Below are positions 53,909-64,000 of a stretch of DNA of 64,000 nucleotides, in pieces. This DNA comes from Branchipolynoe longqiensis (lineage: Eukaryota > Annelida > Polychaeta > Phyllodocida > Polynoidae). The notes below the pieces were generated by a model. The model had not been told where the DNA came from. It searched no databases and was given only the letters and a program-made list of their open reading frames with translations. The translations under genes and the position numbers were made by a program. Location: assembly GCA_030323885.1 (NCBI GenBank), contig CM059196.1, positions 38,243,535 to 38,307,534 of the forward strand. The letters are read 5' to 3'. How positions within the stretch are numbered: position 1 is the first letter of the stretch; the number at the start of each line of letters is the position of its first letter.

Positions 53909-54207
53909 AGAGATCAGCCACGATTTGCGCGGGTACACCGCAGTCACGTGACCGGACCGGAAGGTGAGCCGGGCGGGTGTCGTGCCATTTGTTGGGTTTT
54001 GGGCAGACCACGCCGTCAGTCTGTCACTGGACCGCACCTGTAACCTGTAAGGCTTGTGGGGTCGGCGCCGGAAGCCACGGCTCGGGTGAAGTCACGCGCG
54101 CACGCGCGGACAGAAAAGGCCTTTTAAACTGTTGTGGGCGTCCGGGCCGGCGCCACGCCCTGAACTACAGCGGCGTCTAGCTTTGCACTGAGAAGTGTGC
54201 ACTGAGG

Positions 54208-54340
54208 GTTCAAACCCTGGTCGAGACAAACCAATGACGACTACCTAGTATGGTGCGCGGCATTAATAGGATATGGCAAATGTGTGCGTGGAGGTGTGGA
54301 ATGAGGAAGACCAATCGTGCACGATTGAAATTTCCCATCC
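54208..54340 (+). mobile_element. SINE-A-related fragment with tail 2
   Basis: CCCTGGTCGAGACAAACCAA, then GCGGCATTAATAGGATATGG, then GTGGAATGAGGAAGACCAAT and a decayed tail 2. Directly followed by an M1 element. Confidence 0.7.
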
Positions 54341-54344
54341 TTAA

Positions 54345-54692
54345 AGCTGCATAGTCCGATGGAATATCAAATTTTCAAAACCAAACCAATTATCTAGATT
54401 TGATTAGACATATCTAACTTAGATACTTATGCACTTATTAAGCATTTGTTTCTGCGTAGAAGGCAATACTGAGTCAATTTAACAGAACCTGTTACTGCAA
54501 AAGTCTATGGTGTCAGAGTTTTGGCAAGCTTGCCAAAACTAATTTTCCATGTTTGCACTCAAAGTATTTCAAAAGTTTACCATTTCAAATGAAAGTAACT
54601 TTGAACTGATGTGTAAGTAGATACTAGTGATCGATCTAATATATTTATCTCAGAAAAAATACAGATATTCAAAACCATCGGACTATGCAACT
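54345..54692 (+). mobile_element. M1 MITE, complete copy
   Basis: A 348-bp copy, AGCTGCATAGTCCGATGGAA to CATCGGACTATGCAACT, flanked by TTAA at 54341-54344 and 54693-54696. It is close in sequence to the copy at 22374-22713. Confidence 0.88.
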
Positions 54693-54699
54693 TTAATCA

Positions 54700-55640
54700 A
54701 GTAATGTACAACAACAAAAAGAATAAAAGAAGTACTAAAAGAAGTGTGTAAAGTACAAACTAGGCGGTCAAGAACCTGCTAGTATTCTCTCAGTAAATGC
54801 ATATATGATGTATAACGAATTATGCGTGTATAAATGTATAAGACAAATTTAGATATTTTCGCATTACGGTATGAGTATTCACCAACGGCTACCAGTGGCA
54901 CCACCAGAGAGTGTCCAACCTCACTAGTAGCTGGGCTAGATAATTATCAGTGACATACAAAAAGATACACATATGCATAGGCCTATATATGTATATGTAT
55001 ATGTGTATTATAATGGATTATAATAATATAAAGAGCGAAGCAGAATCCAAGGTTAATTAATTATTATTATTATTGCATTATTGTCATCGTTTCATATTAT
55101 TCGGAGTCGCGCGCCTACCTTGTCCAGCGCGCGTGTTTGGGGCGCTACCTGTGTCGCGTGGAAAATAACTAAAAAACGAGATCACTCTGACTAATTTTTT
55201 CCTTTTTAGGTGGGGCATATTTACGTTCCGCCAGAGCTAATAAATAGAACTCAGCCCAACTCTGTGTTTGTCTATCCTTATGTGGCCGTAGTGGCCGTAG
55301 TGGCTTATATGATGTATAGGCATTATGCAAGTACAAAGGATCGGAACGGAATTAGTATTATTTGTTGTATTCATTATCTACCAACCACTATTCTCGATGC
55401 AGTCACTCCTTCTCCTACATCCTGGTACTCGTGGCGCCACCAGCGGCCCCAATCCTAACGGCGGGCACGCCCATTCTCATTCGCGCCCGAGACTTTTTGT
55501 AACTGCTCTCGTCTGTGTACACACATCAGATATTCGACAATACTTTTTAGAAGGCCAACAAACATCCGTATTTGATATGCTTACTTAGCGATCGAGGGGA
55601 TTGGTGTGTGTGTGCGTGTGGGTGGGTGGGGAAGAGCAGG
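54700..55640. other. Non-coding stretch, no gene recognised
   Basis: AT-rich, with open frames of 82 and 87 codons at 55210-55588 that begin near a pyrimidine-AG. No family is recognisable, so no gene is called. Confidence 0.45.
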
Positions 55641-55642
55641 GC

Positions 55643-56070
55643 ATCCCTTAGATAAAAGATTCACCCCGTACTTACAGTACAGGGGTGAATGACAACGTAG
55701 TGTAAATACGGGCAAAAATCGCTTTAGTATGGAACAGGAAGTAGAAACTGTGGTTCCATGATCAAATGGCTACATATATTGGCACAGATTCGGTGAAATG
55801 TGAGAGAATGCAAAAAGACAAGATGGTGGCCTTAAAACGCCATCGATTTCAATTTTAAATCATATTAAACTAGCTATTTAATTATATTTTTCAACTCGAA
55901 GGTAGCGGGTAAATATAAAGACATCTACAAAGAATAAATGTTGCTTCTTAGATTGTCAAATTAGGCTCTCATTTCATTAACCCGCTTTTTCGACCGTTTT
56001 TATATAGTGTTGGTATTTACCCGTGTACTGCGAGTACCGGGTGAATCATTTATCTAGGCAACCCTTGGTG
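55643..56070. mobile_element. MITE with hairpin-forming terminal repeats
   Basis: The left end reads CTTAGATAAAAGATTCACCC and the right end is the near complement (GGGTGAATCATTTATCTAGG), inverted repeats of about 60 bp. Each arm itself contains a palindrome around GTACTTACAGTAC or GTACTGCGAGTAC. Non-coding. Confidence 0.65.
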
Positions 56071-56077
56071 AACTGTT

Positions 56078-56166
56078 TCCAGAACCAGACCCGGCTGGCC
56101 CCAGCCGGGACCCGGGCGGCTGTCAGTCACCGAGCAGGTCGCTGATCGCCGTTTGTTTTACCTGCT
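56078..56166 (+). repeat. R4 repeat, copy 2
   Basis: Second copy of the repeat at 53757-53850; sequence identity ends at TTACCTGCTG. Confidence 0.7.
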
Positions 56167-56169
56167 GCG

Positions 56170-57090
56170 TGACAGGCCGCCTGGCAGGTACCAGCGTCAG
56201 GCGAACTACCGGTCACCAGCCAAGTCTCGGGTTACCCGAGACTCAAAGACGCTCTCCCGCCACAAGGGCCCTGTGTTACTAAGCGTTAGCATCCTGTTAA
56301 ACCATCATCTCCGGGGAGGGGGGGGGGGTGTATTGTGTCTGTTGTAGAATTCGAACCCATATTAATGCCATTCCGAAGGTAGACACAAGTGTGAGCACAT
56401 GAGCACTGGTCTAACGCTGTCTTAATGCGAAGCATCATTAATATTTATTTGTTTGGTGTTTATTCTGTTGAATAAGTCTTTTGTCATCATAATAACCTAC
56501 TATTACACAGATTATCTTTACTACCAACATACATGTTCTATATCTATACTTTTCCAATAGCCACACATGGCGTTATTTTTCATTCGATTAAAATGATAAC
56601 AGTTTAGAACTGTTTGTTTCTTTTGTTGTTGTTTTACGTCCTAGCAACATCGACGGTCATATCAGGACGGGATTTTAGAACTAGGCTTATGACTAACAGA
56701 TGCACCATTGCACTTCATCGCACTAACAATACCACCAGTATGTATGTATCATGTTGATGCTTTTATCCTGAAACTTCCGGGTGATTAGCTATTAGTAACA
56801 CGGGGCTGTGCCCTCACTGTCCCCACACGCGGGGCCTGGATACTAACAGTTCACAGTCCATCCCCGTTTATTTACACCGAAATTAACTGAACAATACATA
56901 TAAATATGTGCGATAATTGAGTATCCTTTTTGCATACGTCATGTACAATTTGTTCATTTCTGATATACTCATTTAGGACTTTTAGAAAAAGAAGGCGTCT
57001 CCAAATTAGCTGTCAGTGAGAGTTTTTGATATTGTTTCCATTAATAAAGTTAGTTAGACAGGACGCTGATGTAAACCAAATATAAGTAAC
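56170..57090. other. Non-coding stretch with one SINE-A tail fragment
   Basis: A minus-strand tail 1 fragment lies at 56624-56672 (TTACGTCCTAGCAACATCGA). Otherwise AT-rich with no supported gene. Confidence 0.5.
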
Positions 57091-57094
57091 ATTG

Positions 57095-57235
57095 AGCCTC
57101 GCGTGGGATTCAAGCTCATATATTTCCATGCGGAGCTAGCATCTCGTCCATTACACTATCTAGGCTCCCTGGAACAATTACCCTATCCATGCCTCCCTGT
57201 CTTTGTGGCTACTTGCCGGAAATGACAGTGCAGAG
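57095..57235 (-). mobile_element. SINE-B 5' fragment
   Basis: CTAGGCTCCCTGGAAC and the leader complement TGGCTACTTGCCGGAAATGA match the family; box B has decayed. Confidence 0.6.
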
Positions 57236-57251
57236 TATTACACTAATATTT

Positions 57252-57490
57252 TTGTTGTTGTTGGTACATTAGTGGTTTAAGCAGGGGAAATTTCAGTCGC
57301 ATACGACTGGTCTTCCTCATTCCACTGCTCCTTGCCCTATCCTAGTAATGCTGAGCGCCTGGCTAGGAAGCAACAAGTATCAATTTTTTTTTGTCATTGG
57401 TTTGACTCGACAAGGATTCGAACCCACGATCCCACGATCTACCAACACAGGAGACGGACGCTCTACCTCATTCGGCCATCCCGTCTGGGA
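57252..57490 (-). mobile_element. SINE-A with tail 2
   Basis: Tail complement TTTAAGCAGGGGAAATTTCA, shared body, and head CTCATTCGGCCATCCCGTC. Well preserved. Confidence 0.85.
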
Positions 57491-57939
57491 TGGCCGAATG
57501 TTGATAGTAAAGATAATCAGTGTAATAGTAGGTTATTATGATGACAAAAGACTCTTAATTTCAGTTGACAAAACAACCTGAAAATCTAGTACAGAAAATA
57601 CAAGTGAGACTGATATTTGATCTGATACCATAAGAAAACACACTCAAAAGACAAAGACCAACAGAAAAACATCTTAGCGAATGCTATATCGTTAAATTAA
57701 AAGTAAAGTTAGAAGAAAACCTGACTTTTGGATTTGGTGCTGAGAGCCATAGTTTGATGTTGATTTCTTGGAAAACCAAATCGCGGACCGATTTTTAGGT
57801 CGATTTCTTTGGTGAACCAAATCACGGATTGACACCACAATCCCCCCTCCCATAATGTAGCTATCATTGCATCAGGAACTATCCAACATTCATAGGCACA
57901 AATCCTTACAGTGCCATCCCCGAACATTTTTTATTTGTT

Positions 57940-58116
57940 ATTGTTTGGTACATTAGTTATTTAAGCAGGGGAAATTTCAGTCGCAGCCGATTGGTCTTCC
58001 TCATTCCACTGCTCCTTGCCCTATCCTAATTATGCCGAGCGCCTGGCTAGGAAGCGACAAGTATACATTTTTAAGTCATTGGTTTGACTCGACCAGGATT
58101 AACGTCCCTTTCCTTC
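57940..58116 (-). mobile_element. SINE-A with tail 2, broken by M4
   Basis: Tail and body are present up to TTTGACTCGACCAGGATT, a few bases before the TTA that flanks M4. The missing head is not found on the far side (after 60720). Confidence 0.75.
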
Positions 58117-58395
58117 TTAAGGGCGCATTCCATATACGCGTAATGCGTAATGCGAATGCGAATGCGAATGCGACAAAAAATCGAAACGCCTTGAAACCTA
58201 TGAGCTACATTCCATACACGCGTAATGCGTAATGCGAATACGAATGCGTCAGAAATCCATTATCCCGATCGCTCCATGTAGCGATTGGTGCGTAATGCGT
58301 AATGCGTAAAGGCGGTGCGAATAGAAAATCATCAGTCGCATTTGTCCATTGATATAAGGTGGGAGGAGGCGACTGATAATTACGGACAGCCGGGA

Positions 58396-58985
58396 CAAGG
58401 TGGTGCGAACAGAAAAGCATCAGTCGCATTTGTCCATTGATATAAGGCTGGAGGAGGCGACTGATAATTATGGACAGCCGGGTCAAACATGTAGGTGTAT
58501 GCGGCGGACCTGTTAGGAAGCAGTCTTCATATTTGGGACGGTCCTAACATCCCTCTAAGCAAGCTAAACTGAGCCATGTTTGGACCGTCCCATTCTGTGT
58601 GTGTGTCTCTGTGTGGGTATCTGTGTCTCTGTGTGTGTCTCTCTGTGTCTGTGTGTGTGTCTGTGTGTGTGTCTGTGTGTCTCTGTGTGTGTCTGTCTCT
58701 GTGTGTGTCTCTGTGTTGTGTGTCTGTGTGTGTAGTTGTGTGTGTATCTGTGTCTGTGTGTGTCTCTGTGTGTCTCTCTGTGTGTGTCTCTGTGTTGTGT
58801 CTCTGTGTCTGCGAACAGAAAAGCATCAGTCGCATTTGTCCATTGATATAAGGCTGGAGGAGGCGACTGATAATTACGGACAGCCGGTGCAAACATGTAG
58901 GTGTATGCGGCGGACCTGTTAGGAAGCAGTCTTCATATTTGGGACGGTCCTAACATCCCTCTAAGCAAGCTAAACTGAGCCATGT
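58396..58985. repeat. Segmental tandem duplication inside M4
   Basis: GCGAACAGAAAAGCATCAGT begins segments at about 58396 and 58811, each running through GGCGGACCTGTTAGGAAGC to TTTGGACCGTCCCATTCTG and a GT/CT array. A shorter related unit precedes at about 58318. Confidence 0.8.
58596..58810. repeat. TCTGTGTGTG microsatellite
   Basis: About 215 bp of CT and GT dinucleotide mixtures. Cys/Val/Ser frames are artefacts. Confidence 0.95.
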
Positions 58986-59042
58986 TTGGACCGTCCCATT
59001 CTGTGTGTGTGTGTCTCTGGGTGGGTATCTGTGTCTCTGTGA

Positions 59043-59697
59043 CTTGCTATCCGGACCGCACCTCGTCCACACCTCTCTCTATCACCTCTCCGCCGGCCGG
59101 ACACCTCCTTGATATGTCTGAAAAGAGTTCCAGGAGGGGGTGCCTGCCGGCATTTTCACTTTCTACCCTTACTCTGTCCGTGTCTATGGCTCGCCGGTTG
59201 GTTACCATAGGGCAGATAGGCACGGGCCTTTGACTCAACTCTCCTCATTTCTCTTTCCTAGATCTGCCCATTCGATTTCCTCCCAGGCTCACTTCTTCCC
59301 CTAACCAGGGTTGTTGTGTTCTTGGGGGGGGCTCTTGACCTTTTTGCCATTTCTCTGACTGGTTCTTGTTGCTGGAACGACCGCTGCTCCCACCTTTGCC
59401 CGCCTTCCTCGAACCCCTGCTGACCGGATACAAGTGCTCCACTACAGACACCATACAGATTACTACAAACAGACGGCACGGAGAGATCCGCTGCCACCCC
59501 GGCGCCCCGTCGTCACCACGTCTTGAAGGATGTCCCCAGCCTTCACAACACTTCCTCTGAGACCACTTCACCCGCAGAAGACATGTCTTACCCAAAGACT
59601 GGGCCGATTTATCGGAGCCTCTCTATAAATGTTGCAGTTCTGCAACCGGTAACCGTCGTAAGGTTACGAACACCCCATACCATACCATACCATACCT
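59043..59697 (+). mobile_element. R1 retroposon, copy 2
   Basis: Matches 47953-48538 from CTTGCTATCCGGAC through TGGGCCGATTTATC to GGTTACGAACACC, and ends with an ACCAT pentanucleotide tail (about 59676-59697). It sits inside a GT/CT microsatellite. The tail points to retroposition; no RT and no recognisable tRNA head are seen. Confidence 0.65.
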
Positions 59698-60560
59698 GTG
59701 TCTGTGTGTCTGTGTGTCTGTGTGTGTGTCTGTGTCTGTGTGTGTGTGTCTCTGTGTGTGCCTCTGTTTTATGTCTCTGTGTCTGTGTGTGTATATTTTT
59801 GTGTATCTGTGTCTGTGTGTGTCTGTGTGTGTGTCTCTGTGTTGTGTATCTGTGTCTGTGTGTGTCTGTGTGTCTGTGTGTCTGTGTTGATGTCTGTGTG
59901 TCTGTGTGTGTATCTCTGTGTCTCTATGTGTGTCTATGTGTTTCTGTGTGTGTGTCTGTGTGTGTGTGTCTCTGTGTCTGTGTGTGTTTCTCTGTGTGTG
60001 TCTCTGTGTGTGTCTGTGTGTGTGTGTCTCTGTGTCTGTGTGTATGTCTGTGTGTGTGTGTCTCTGTTGTGTCTCTGTGTGTGTCTCTGTGTGTGTATCT
60101 GTGTCTCTGTGTGTGTCTCTGTGTCTGTGTGGGTGTCTGTGTGGGTGTGTCTCTGTGTTGTGTCTCTGTGTCTCTGTGTGTGTCTCTGTGTGTGTCTGTG
60201 TGTGTGTGTCACTGAATGTGTGTCTCTGTGTTGTGTCTCTGTATCTCTGTGTGTGCCTCTGTGTGTGTGTCTGTGTCTGTGTATGTCTCTGTGTGTGTCT
60301 CTGTGTGTGTCTGTGTGTGTATATTTGTCTGTATGTGTCTCTTTGTCAGAGACACAGACACACAGACACACACATAGAGACACACACAGAGACACAGAGT
60401 CACACACACAGAGACACAGACAGAGACACACACAGAGACACGGAGACACAGACACACACATAGAGACACACACAGAGACACAGACAGAGACACACACACA
60501 GACACGGAGACACAGACACACACATAGAGACACACACACAGACACAGAGTCACACACACT
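59698..60560. repeat. Strand-switching TCTGTG / CACAGA microsatellite
   Basis: About 645 bp of TCTGTGTGTG-type sequence, then, at about 60345, a switch to CACACAGAGACA, its complement, for about 210 bp. The centre GTCTCTTTGTCAGAGAC can pair. All long open frames here are artefacts. Confidence 0.92.
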
Positions 60561-60957
60561 TTTATATACTTTTTATATACTTTTTATATACTTCACTGCA
60601 TAACGCATAACGCATAACGCAATACGCATTACGCGTATATGGAATGCTGGCATTCGCATAACGCGTAACGCGTAACGCATAACGCATTACGCATTACGCG
60701 TATATGGAATGCGCCCTTTACAAATAGAAAAAAGGAATCTCCAAACAGATACATAAAGAGCCAACTGACAACAGACTAATTTATTACTTAAAGAAGAAAA
60801 GTTATATTTAGAGAGTAAAGGGGGGAGTCAGTGATTAGTTTGTTATACTTCCCCCGCCCGGCGCCCCTGAACCCATGCACCGACGTGCACCTGGTGACCC
60901 CTGCTGGGAGCCGTCCACGCATGCGCACCACGCCCTATAAGGTTACACAAGGCAAGA

Positions 60958-61022
60958 CCCCCCCCCCCCCACCACCACCACCACCACCACCACCACCACC
61001 ACCACCACCACCACCACCACCA
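60958..61022. repeat. C run and CCA trinucleotide repeat
   Basis: A run of C followed by about 18 ACC triplets; the poly-Pro frame is an artefact. Confidence 0.92.
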
Positions 61023-61121
61023 CCCAGGAGAATATGGGTATTTTCAGATCCGCTGGTCCCTCCGTAACACACGCCGGGTCACAGCTACAGCTTACAGGAC
61101 AGAAGGTTTGCTTCTTTGTTT

Positions 61122-61432
61122 GACTATTGGGGTATTACATCCTGGCAACATCTCAGGTTGGATACCGACTTGTGACAGTGCGCACTCATGGCGATGTCGG
61201 ATCGCTGCCCCCTCTGGAAAAACAGGCCGCCGTCACCATGGCACAATTTCCCCCCTCAGTCACATTATCCTGATACTGAGGTAACCAGTTATTGCCCTAT
61301 CCTGGTAATGCCAAGCACCAGACTAGGTAGGGACAAGTATCAATTTCCTAAGTCAGTGGTTTGGCTTGGCTAGAATTCAAACTTCCGACCTTCCACACGG
61401 GAAGACTGTGTTCTTGGTAATTCGGTCACGTG
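61122..61432 (-). mobile_element. SINE-A, tail 1, diverged head
   Basis: Tail complement TTACATCCTGGCAACATCTC, body with CACATTATCCTGATACTGAG, and a decayed head (GGTAATTCGGTCACG on the plus strand). Confidence 0.75.
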
Positions 61433-61610
61433 ACAGAAGGTGCGGGAGAAGTGTAGGATACCTTCATACCGGAAGTGGTATTTAATTTTAATTTTAAAAT
61501 GTCAACCGGGACAATTTCACTGCAATTTATATTAGAAACTCATGTATAGCAGTAATCCTACCCAGTTGAGTCACCAGGGGGCGCGTGGGTGTAAGTACAC
61601 CGTGAGTTTA

Positions 61611-61955
61611 GACCAGACAGGATTGCCGAATGAGTTGAGCGTCCATTTCCCATTTTTGTAGATCATGGGATGGATTCTTGGTAATATAAGGTCAAACCAA
61701 TAACTTAAAAAATTATACTTCTCGCTTCATAGCCATGTGCTTGGCATTATTAGGATATGGCAAGAACTGGTTGGCTCAGTGTCAGGATAATGTGACTGAG
61801 TGGGATATCAGGTCATGGTGCTGGTGGCCTGGCCTCCCAGTCGGCCAGCATTATAAAGCCACCGTGAGTTGGCACGGTCACAAGTCAGTACCCGTCCTGA
61901 TATGACCTTAGATGTTACTAGTACCTAAAACTCCAATAACCAACCAACAAAGTGA
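61611..61955 (+). mobile_element. SINE-A, tail 1
   Basis: Head GACAGGATTGCCGAATGAGT, box B lost (GATGGATTCTTGG), complete body and tail ending ATGTTACTAGTACCTAAAAC. Confidence 0.85.
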
Positions 61956-62403
61956 GTTTAAAGTATAGGGTGCCGAGGTGAGAGCAGTACCATCCCAACT
62001 TCCGGTGTGTAAGCTATAGCTGCGTTCCGAGGTGATGAAATACTGTAGCTATAACCAGGCACGCCGGGTCACAGCTACACTCCTTACTGAGGAACCAGCG
62101 TAACTAGAAATGCTTGTACTAAACCACCCAGTTCCCAGCCAACATTGGAAGTAGGAATTACAAGTCAAATCGAACCTGCGAATCTCAAAGTCTCAATGTT
62201 GCTGTTGCTTCCGTTGCACAGTTGGCGCCACTAGGGATGGACACTGACCCGCCACCTGGTGGAAGACATCCGAATCATCGTCAAGGTCAATAGTCAATAA
62301 TTTACCCGGCCAGATTGGGAAGCTATTGTCCATTATTGTTTAAGATCCATGAGATTTACTTTCAACATTATATATATATATCTATATCGCCCTCTCTATG
62401 TAT

Positions 62404-62612
62404 ATAGAGGGAGAGAGGGAGAGAGGGAGAGAGGGAGAGAGGGAGAGAGGGAGAGAGAGGGAGAGAGGGAGAGAGAGGGAGAGAGGGAGAGAGGGAGAGA
62501 GGGAGAGAGGGAGAGAGGGAGAGAGGGAGAGAGGGAGAGAGAGGGAGAGAGGGAGAGAGGGAGAGAGGGAGAGAGGGAGAGAGGGAGAGAGGGAGAGAGG
62601 GAGAGAGGGAGA
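62404..62612. repeat. GGGAGAGA octamer array
   Basis: Nearly perfect GGGAGAGA with occasional extra GA. Charged Arg/Glu frames and Ser/Leu/Pro frames are artefacts. Confidence 0.97.
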
Positions 62613-62894
62613 GCTAAAAGCTTCCCATGATGTATACAAATATATCACGGGTGGCTTTCCATGATATATCGATCAAGGGAAGCTTATCTCTCCGCATTAT
62701 ATAGCATATCATAGGAAGCAAGTCCGAGTTTAGGTTTGTTCCCTTGCCAATGCGCCTGTCGAGGGTGTGGGTTGGATGAGCATGGTCTCAATATTTTTCG
62801 TGAATTTGCATCCAATCAGCTTAATTATAATTGGAATGGGAATTGGTTGTCAGTAAAACACGGATCGGAGTGCACAAAAGCGGAATGAAGTAAT

Positions 62895-63265
62895 GTGCGT
62901 CTTTGCTTCTTTTTGTCTGTGTTCTCAATTTGTCTTCTTCTGTTTCTTTTTCTCTCCTTGTTCTCCCTGTTCTCCCTGTTCTCCTTGTTCTCCTTGTTCT
63001 CCTTGTTCTCCTTGTTCTTGTTCTCATTGTACTCCAATCCGTCTTCTCCTTCTTTTTGTAATTTCCTTCTTCTTCTCCTCCTCCTTCTTCTTCTTCTTCT
63101 TCTTCTTCTTCAACACTCTCCAGGTTCAATTTGTCTTGTCCTTCTTACACCATTTAAGTCTTTTCGTCTTTTCAATATTCTTCTTTCTCTCCTCCTTCCC
63201 TATCCCCTTCTTTTCCTCCTCCGCGTTCTACTACCCCTTCTTTTACTCGCCCTTCTTCTACTCCT
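62895..63265. repeat. Pyrimidine-rich tract with TTC run
   Basis: CTCCTTGTTCT nonamer-like repeats (about 62955-63020) and a TTC run (about 63085-63110). It is strongly C/T on the plus strand; the Phe/Leu/Ser frames are artefacts. Confidence 0.85.
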
Positions 63266-63269
63266 TCTT

Positions 63270-64000
63270 TTACGTCACCCGGCCTGGTTTGTGAGACCGG
63301 GACGCAGCCCCACGGTGTTTATTGACATGGTCTGATTGCATGGTTTTGAGTGATTTTGACAGATCCAATTGGAACCGTGATGCGCGAAACAACTTGCCGC
63401 CTTCCCAGCAACCGCCGTACATTACACGTGGTTGTTGTGTCTCCAATAGACTACATCAGGGTTCCGACTGCGGATGCGCTGAAAACGGTGTTGGGAGCAA
63501 AGCAAAGGCGTACGGCCTTTGAGTTTGCCAATACGCATAGTCAAAAACGTCAGTTTTATTCCAAATTAATAGAAATCCAAAACCCTAACCTTATTATTTT
63601 AATATAATCTTTTTGTTAAACATGTTTTCTTGATGTGTTCCAAGCAGTTTGTGCCTAGGTGGTGTGGATATAAATAAAAACATGAATAAAATAAGTAAAA
63701 CTGACTCTGGCTATGGCTCTAACACTAGGCTGAGTGCCTAGATTTGTCTAAATCTAAATGCACATGGCATATATGCTGATTATATTGATGTAAATGCAAT
63801 GCTGGATGAAAGATTAATATCTTAATTTATTATATATATATTTTTAGTTGGTATTCTATGTTTCAAACAAGAGCTGAGATGAGCTGAACCTAGCACATTT
63901 CATAGCTGCACCCAGTGTATTAGCATGTGCCATATGCTTCTGGGGGGGGGTTGTTTTGCTCTGATGCATCCCACAATGCACCACACCGCTGGAACCGTGA
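63270..64000. other. Non-coding stretch with an M3-interior fragment
   Basis: 63540-63680 matches the inside of M3 at 13150-13310 (TTTTATTCCAAATTAATAGA; AGGTGGTGTGG). No gene is recognised to the end of the window. Confidence 0.5.

Larger units (their letters stand above)
58120..60717. mobile_element. M4: 2.6-kb TIR element filled with microsatellites
   Basis: Termini AGGGCGCATTCCATATACGC and GCGTATATGGAATGCGCCCT are inverted repeats of over 30 bp. They are followed internally by GTAATGCG repeats and flanked by TTA at 58117-58119 and 60718-60720. Inside are a duplicated segment, an R1 copy and long CT/GT arrays that switch strand near 60345. No transposase is present. The 3-bp TTA duplication suggests PIF/Harbinger-type mobilisation. 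Confidence 0.7.

Noticed and set aside
55210..55588. Possible exon after a pyrimidine-rich AG at about 55209
   Set aside because: No partner exon, no domain, and two overlapping frames of similar length; it could be chance.
58576..60603. Cys/Val/Ser-rich proteins up to 301 codons
   Set aside because: GT/CT microsatellites inside M4.
62349..63335. Arg/Glu-rich and Phe/Leu/Ser-rich proteins
   Set aside because: Translations of the GGGAGAGA array and the pyrimidine tract.

Overview
The window is repeat-dense DNA from an animal genome. I found no recognisable host gene, rRNA or free-standing tRNA gene. Spliced transposon genes with GT/AG introns, tRNA-headed SINEs, a tyrosine-recombinase retrotransposon and non-LTR reverse transcriptase (RT) remnants show a metazoan. 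One SINE family (6571-6898 and 21688-22010) resembles, from memory, SINEs widespread in molluscs and other lophotrochozoans. A marine lophotrochozoan is therefore my best guess, but it is unverified. Nearly all open frames in the window lie in simple or tandem repeats and are not genes.

Three regions carry protein-coding sequence. (1) 7.4-11.7 kb holds an apparently intact PIF/Harbinger DNA transposon. It has a three-exon DDE transposase on the minus strand and a three-exon MADF/Myb-like partner protein on the plus strand. The last exon of each gene lies inside the last intron of the other. This element sits inside a Harbinger MITE, which sits inside a TTAA-flanked MITE (M1), with target-site duplications (TSDs) readable at all three levels. 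(2) 36.5-41.7 kb holds a PAT/DIRS-like retrotransposon on the minus strand, with Gag, RT-RNase H and tyrosine recombinase, bounded by split direct repeats. Gag and Pol are in the same frame, separated by a single TGA, and two frameshifts lie further downstream. (3) 42.2-44.9 kb holds a decayed, 5'-truncated non-LTR retrotransposon with RT and RNase H. Short C-terminal scraps of two other non-LTR elements lie at 16.3 and 33.1-33.4 kb.

The rest is layered non-autonomous repeats. Labels used here: M1 (TTAA-flanked, about 345 bp, four whole or rejoined copies plus pieces); M2 (TTA/TAA-flanked, 0.5-1.0 kb, dense in ACGT, four copies); M3 (two copies sharing a long terminal inverted repeat, TIR); M4 (2.6 kb, TIR with TTA TSD, filled with CT/GT microsatellites and nested repeats); R1 (about 600 bp unclassified retroposon, two copies); SINE-A (about 24 copies, with two alternative 3' tails); SINE-B (whose tail matches the non-LTR element at 42-45 kb); SINE-C (two copies). 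A foldback-like array of about 100-bp units lies at 23.4-25.2 kb, and a tandem pair of large palindromic elements at 56-1567.

Between these lie many simple-sequence blocks: GGTAGT, 10-bp and 17-bp minisatellites, C-rich CCCGAT arrays, CATCAC and CTCACTGTGTGTG arrays, purine tracts, a C homopolymer and AT-rich tracts. Several repeats inserted into others, so part of the insertion order can be reconstructed.
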